64,000 nt of DNA from Arundinibacter roseus. Lineage in GTDB: Bacteria; Bacteroidota; Bacteroidia; Cytophagales; Spirosomataceae. Below, in pieces: positions 62,333-64,000 of the stretch. The position numbers and the translations under genes are program-made. How positions within the stretch are numbered: the first letter of the stretch is position 1; every line of letters begins with the position of its first letter. The stretch lies in the NCBI RefSeq assembly GCF_004348825.1, contig NZ_SMJU01000010.1, forward strand, positions 124,001 through 188,000. Direction: 5' to 3'. Under the pieces are notes generated by a model, which did no database searches, was not told the origin of the DNA, and saw only the letters and a list, made by a program, of their open reading frames with translations.

Positions 62333-62832
62333 TTCAGATTCACAGGGCTGCAACCTGTGCTTGCAAATTGCGCCCTTTCAGGGCTGAGGGCAGGAAGTTT
62401 TTGACTTTTGATCTATCAATAAAAAACCTAATTATTCAGATTCACAGGGCTGCACCCTGTGCTGGCAAATTGCGCCCTTTCAGGGCTGAGGGCAGGAAGT
62501 TTTTGACTTTTGATCTATCAATAAAAAACCTAATTATTCAGATTCACAGGGCTGCAACCTGTGCTTGCAAATTACGCCTGAGGGCAGGAAGTTTTTGACT
62601 TTTGATCTATCAATGAAAAACCTAATTATTCAGATTCACAGGGCTGCACCCTGTACTTGCAAATTGCGCCCTTTCAGGGCTGAGGGCAGGAAGTTTTTGA
62701 CTTTTGATCTATCAATAAAAAACCTAATTATTCAGATTCACAGGGCTGCACCCTGTGCTGACAAATTGCGCCCTTTCAGGGCTGAGGGCAGGAAGTTTTT
62801 GACTTTTGATCTATCAATGAAAAACCTAATTA
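62333..62832. repeat. Five-copy 102-bp tandem array of palindromic units
   Basis: Units start at 62333, 62435, 62537, 62629 and 62731; the third is 92 bp through a 10-base deletion. Each unit holds CACAGGG-ctgca-CCCTGTG (mismatched in units 1 and 3) and GCCCT-ttc-AGGGC, the last absent from unit 3, then GAGGGCAGGAAGTTTTTGAC. Small variants (CAATAAAA/CAATGAAA; CTTGC/CTGGC/CTGAC) show units have diverged. Spacers are not unique, so it is not CRISPR. The final TAATTATTCAG runs into the next gene. Confidence 0.9.
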
Positions 62833-64000
62833 TTCAGCGGCTTCACGTCAAAAGTCAATTGTTGGCTTCCCGGCACGCCTTCGGGGGTTACTCCCTGAAT
62901 AACTACCTGATACGTTCCGGGTTGATCAGACGTAAAAAACTCTACCTGCTGCTTGCCTTGTGCGTCGGTCGTAAGCGTGGGTGCCCAAAAAAGAAGGTTG
63001 CGAAAATCGGGCAGACGGCTGCTTTTCCGCAGGGCACTGTCGTAGCGGGGCGAATAAAACTCTTTGGGCGATTGCTCAAACGAATACGAAAGCACCAACG
63101 CCCGCGGGTCGAGCGGAAAGCCCGCCATGTCGCCTTTGTAGGTAGAGTAGCTCACGATTCCTGAAAACGACAAATGTCCCAGGTAATAGCGGGCATCAAT
63201 TACTTCCAGCTTTTTGATTTTTAAGGGGTCCATTTCCATGATTTTATCAGTATCAAAAATGGGTACTCCATCCAGCAAAATCAACGGATCCTGTGTAAAA
63301 AGTGCCGAAGGCTGATTGATTTTATCAATCACATAAAAGTGAAATTTCTTGTCTCGTTTGCGAACAAAAACGCCCGGAACATACTCCCGCATGACCTCTT
63401 CCATCGTTGGAAAACGGGTGTAGGCATCCAGAAAATATTTCTCGTCGGGTTTGCCATAAAACCCAAGACTGTCTTTTTCAAAAAGCTCTTCCTTACGTAC
63501 TGCCGCAGGTGCAAAGGCATTGAGCGTCTGCATATTGATACTTCTGTTGAGCAACAATGCCGCCTGCTCTGTGCTAAGTGTCAGTTGAGGAACTGGGCGC
63601 ATTGAGCGCTTGTCGGTATATGGACTTTTCAATTCGATGCGGTGCGTGCTGTCTTCCCGCAGATTGGTCTGTAAAATAATCTCTTTGGAATCCCGAAGTT
63701 TTTTTACCTCAAAACGAAAAGCCCCCACACTATCGGCCTGCGCCACAAAGAGCCTTGCCTGTGTATCAGGCGCTGCAAGGTACACGTTGGTATAAGGTTC
63801 GGGTTGGCCGGAAATGGTATTCGTAACTTTGCCTTCCAGAAAATGCCCGCCATATTCGGGAAGATGTGCAAAAGCAGGTTTTGAAACATCCTCTGCCTGC
63901 GGCCTGAATCGGCTCCATCCGTGGGTAAGCATCAGGTGGTCAAGCGATTCTTTTGCTTCCGGACCCGTTTTTTCAAAATACCAATCGGGAGACTCTACGG
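62826..64000 (-). CDS. Surface protein with carboxypeptidase-regulatory and TonB plug-like domains (N-terminus cut by window edge)
   Basis: The frame is open to base 64000, so the start is outside the window; the 391 visible residues are the C-terminal part. Residues near LDHLMLTHGWSRF begin the part seen. A carboxypeptidase-regulatory-like segment follows (LEGKVTNTISGQPEPYTNVYL, shortened to LEGKVTNTISGQPEPY). A plug-like part follows (LILLDGVPIFDTDKIMEMDP and KKLEVIDARYYLG) and a beta-sandwich at the end (PGTYQVVIQGVTPEGVPG). Such proteins are usually large and surface-exposed. The stop codon and the last codons (LNN) come from the tandem array. Confidence 0.8.
   Translation of the reverse strand, partial: VESPDWYFEKTGPEAKESLDHLMLTHGWSRFRPQAEDVSKPAFAHLPEYGGHFLEGKVTNTISGQPEPYTNVYLAAPDTQARLFVAQADSVGAFRFEVKKLRDSKEIILQTNLREDSTHRIELKSPYTDKRSMRPVPQLTLSTEQAALLLNRSINMQTLNAFAPAAVRKEELFEKDSLGFYGKPDEKYFLDAYTRFPTMEEVMREYVPGVFVRKRDKKFHFYVIDKINQPSALFTQDPLILLDGVPIFDTDKIMEMDPLKIKKLEVIDARYYLGHLSFSGIVSYSTYKGDMAGFPLDPRALVLSYSFEQSPKEFYSPRYDSALRKSSRLPDFRNLLFWAPTLTTDAQGKQQVEFFTSDQPGTYQVVIQGVTPEGVPGSQQLTFDVKPLNN

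Noticed and set aside
62333-62832. Possible CRISPR array
   Set aside because: Repeated units are contiguous with no unique spacers, much longer than CRISPR repeats, and no cas gene is nearby.
62269-63164. Two plus-strand frames translating the tandem array into 34-residue repeats
   Set aside because: The 102-bp unit is divisible by three, so an open frame arises by chance. The 92-bp unit shifts the frame, the units are palindromic, and the end is antisense to the surface-protein gene.

Overview
The window looks like chromosome of a Bacteroidota bacterium, most likely a Cytophagales member of the Spirosomataceae/Cytophagaceae type. The evidence is: a uppS-bamA-ompH-ompH envelope cluster; LytS/LytTR two-component pairs; TonB-dependent receptors with carboxypeptidase-regulatory N-termini; a secreted protein with a type IX-like C-terminal domain; a fused DAHP synthase-chorismate mutase; menB; and several promoter-like sequences of the Bacteroidota form TAnnTTTG. 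The species cannot be named from this sequence alone. I see no rRNA, tRNA, CRISPR array, prophage, transposase or defence system.

Layout. 1-10.9 kb is an amino-acid block: argC (cut by the window edge) and argG, an inserted secreted-protein gene, a GNAT acetyltransferase, then aat, proB, proA and an argE-type deacetylase, followed by a beta-barrel protein and an unknown two-domain protein. 11-15.9 kb holds tdk, a GreA-like small protein, the DAHP synthase-chorismate mutase, proline dehydrogenase and lspA with a long acidic tail. 15.9-22.9 kb is an envelope block: an Ig-domain periplasmic protein, a membrane methyltransferase, two OmpH/Skp chaperones, bamA and uppS. 23.1-28.4 kb is a signalling and transport cluster: a LytTR regulator, a histidine kinase with a 16-repeat pentapeptide domain, a periplasmic TPR-like protein and a TonB-dependent receptor. 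28.7-36.1 kb carries menB, deoC with a GntR regulator, a giant propeller-type sensor kinase, a DUF1080 protein and a fasciclin lipoprotein. 36.3-41.7 kb has two copies of a REP-like palindromic element flanking two exported ferritin-like proteins, tyrS, a phosphoesterase and a small barrel. 41.8-55.8 kb carries recX, nrdB, a glycosyltransferase/FkbM pair, a ModE-type regulator with a cysteine-less molybdopterin-fold protein, corA, an MFS transporter, yigZ, an alpha-L-fucosidase, uvrA and a barrel protein. 55.8-64 kb has a hairpin element with alternative pairings, a 36-residue lysine-rich protein, a methyltransferase, a second LytTR/LytS pair, an 858-residue TonB-dependent receptor, a five-copy 102-bp tandem repeat and a truncated plug-like surface protein.

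Working together: argC/argG/argE and proA/proB are parts of glutamate-derived arginine and proline synthesis, with proline dehydrogenase as the opposing catabolic step nearby. BamA, two Skp-like chaperones, UppS and LspA serve outer-membrane and lipoprotein biogenesis. The two LytS/LytTR modules beside TonB-dependent receptors suggest nutrient-responsive surface regulation. Most of the window is ordinary chromosomal core. The parts most worth following up are the pentapeptide-repeat histidine kinase, the tandem palindromic array whose last unit supplies the stop codon of the next gene, the switch-like hairpin at 55.84-55.92 kb, the ModE-type regulator with a palindrome at a promoter-like site and a non-catalytic molybdopterin-fold protein, and the exported ferritin-like pair.
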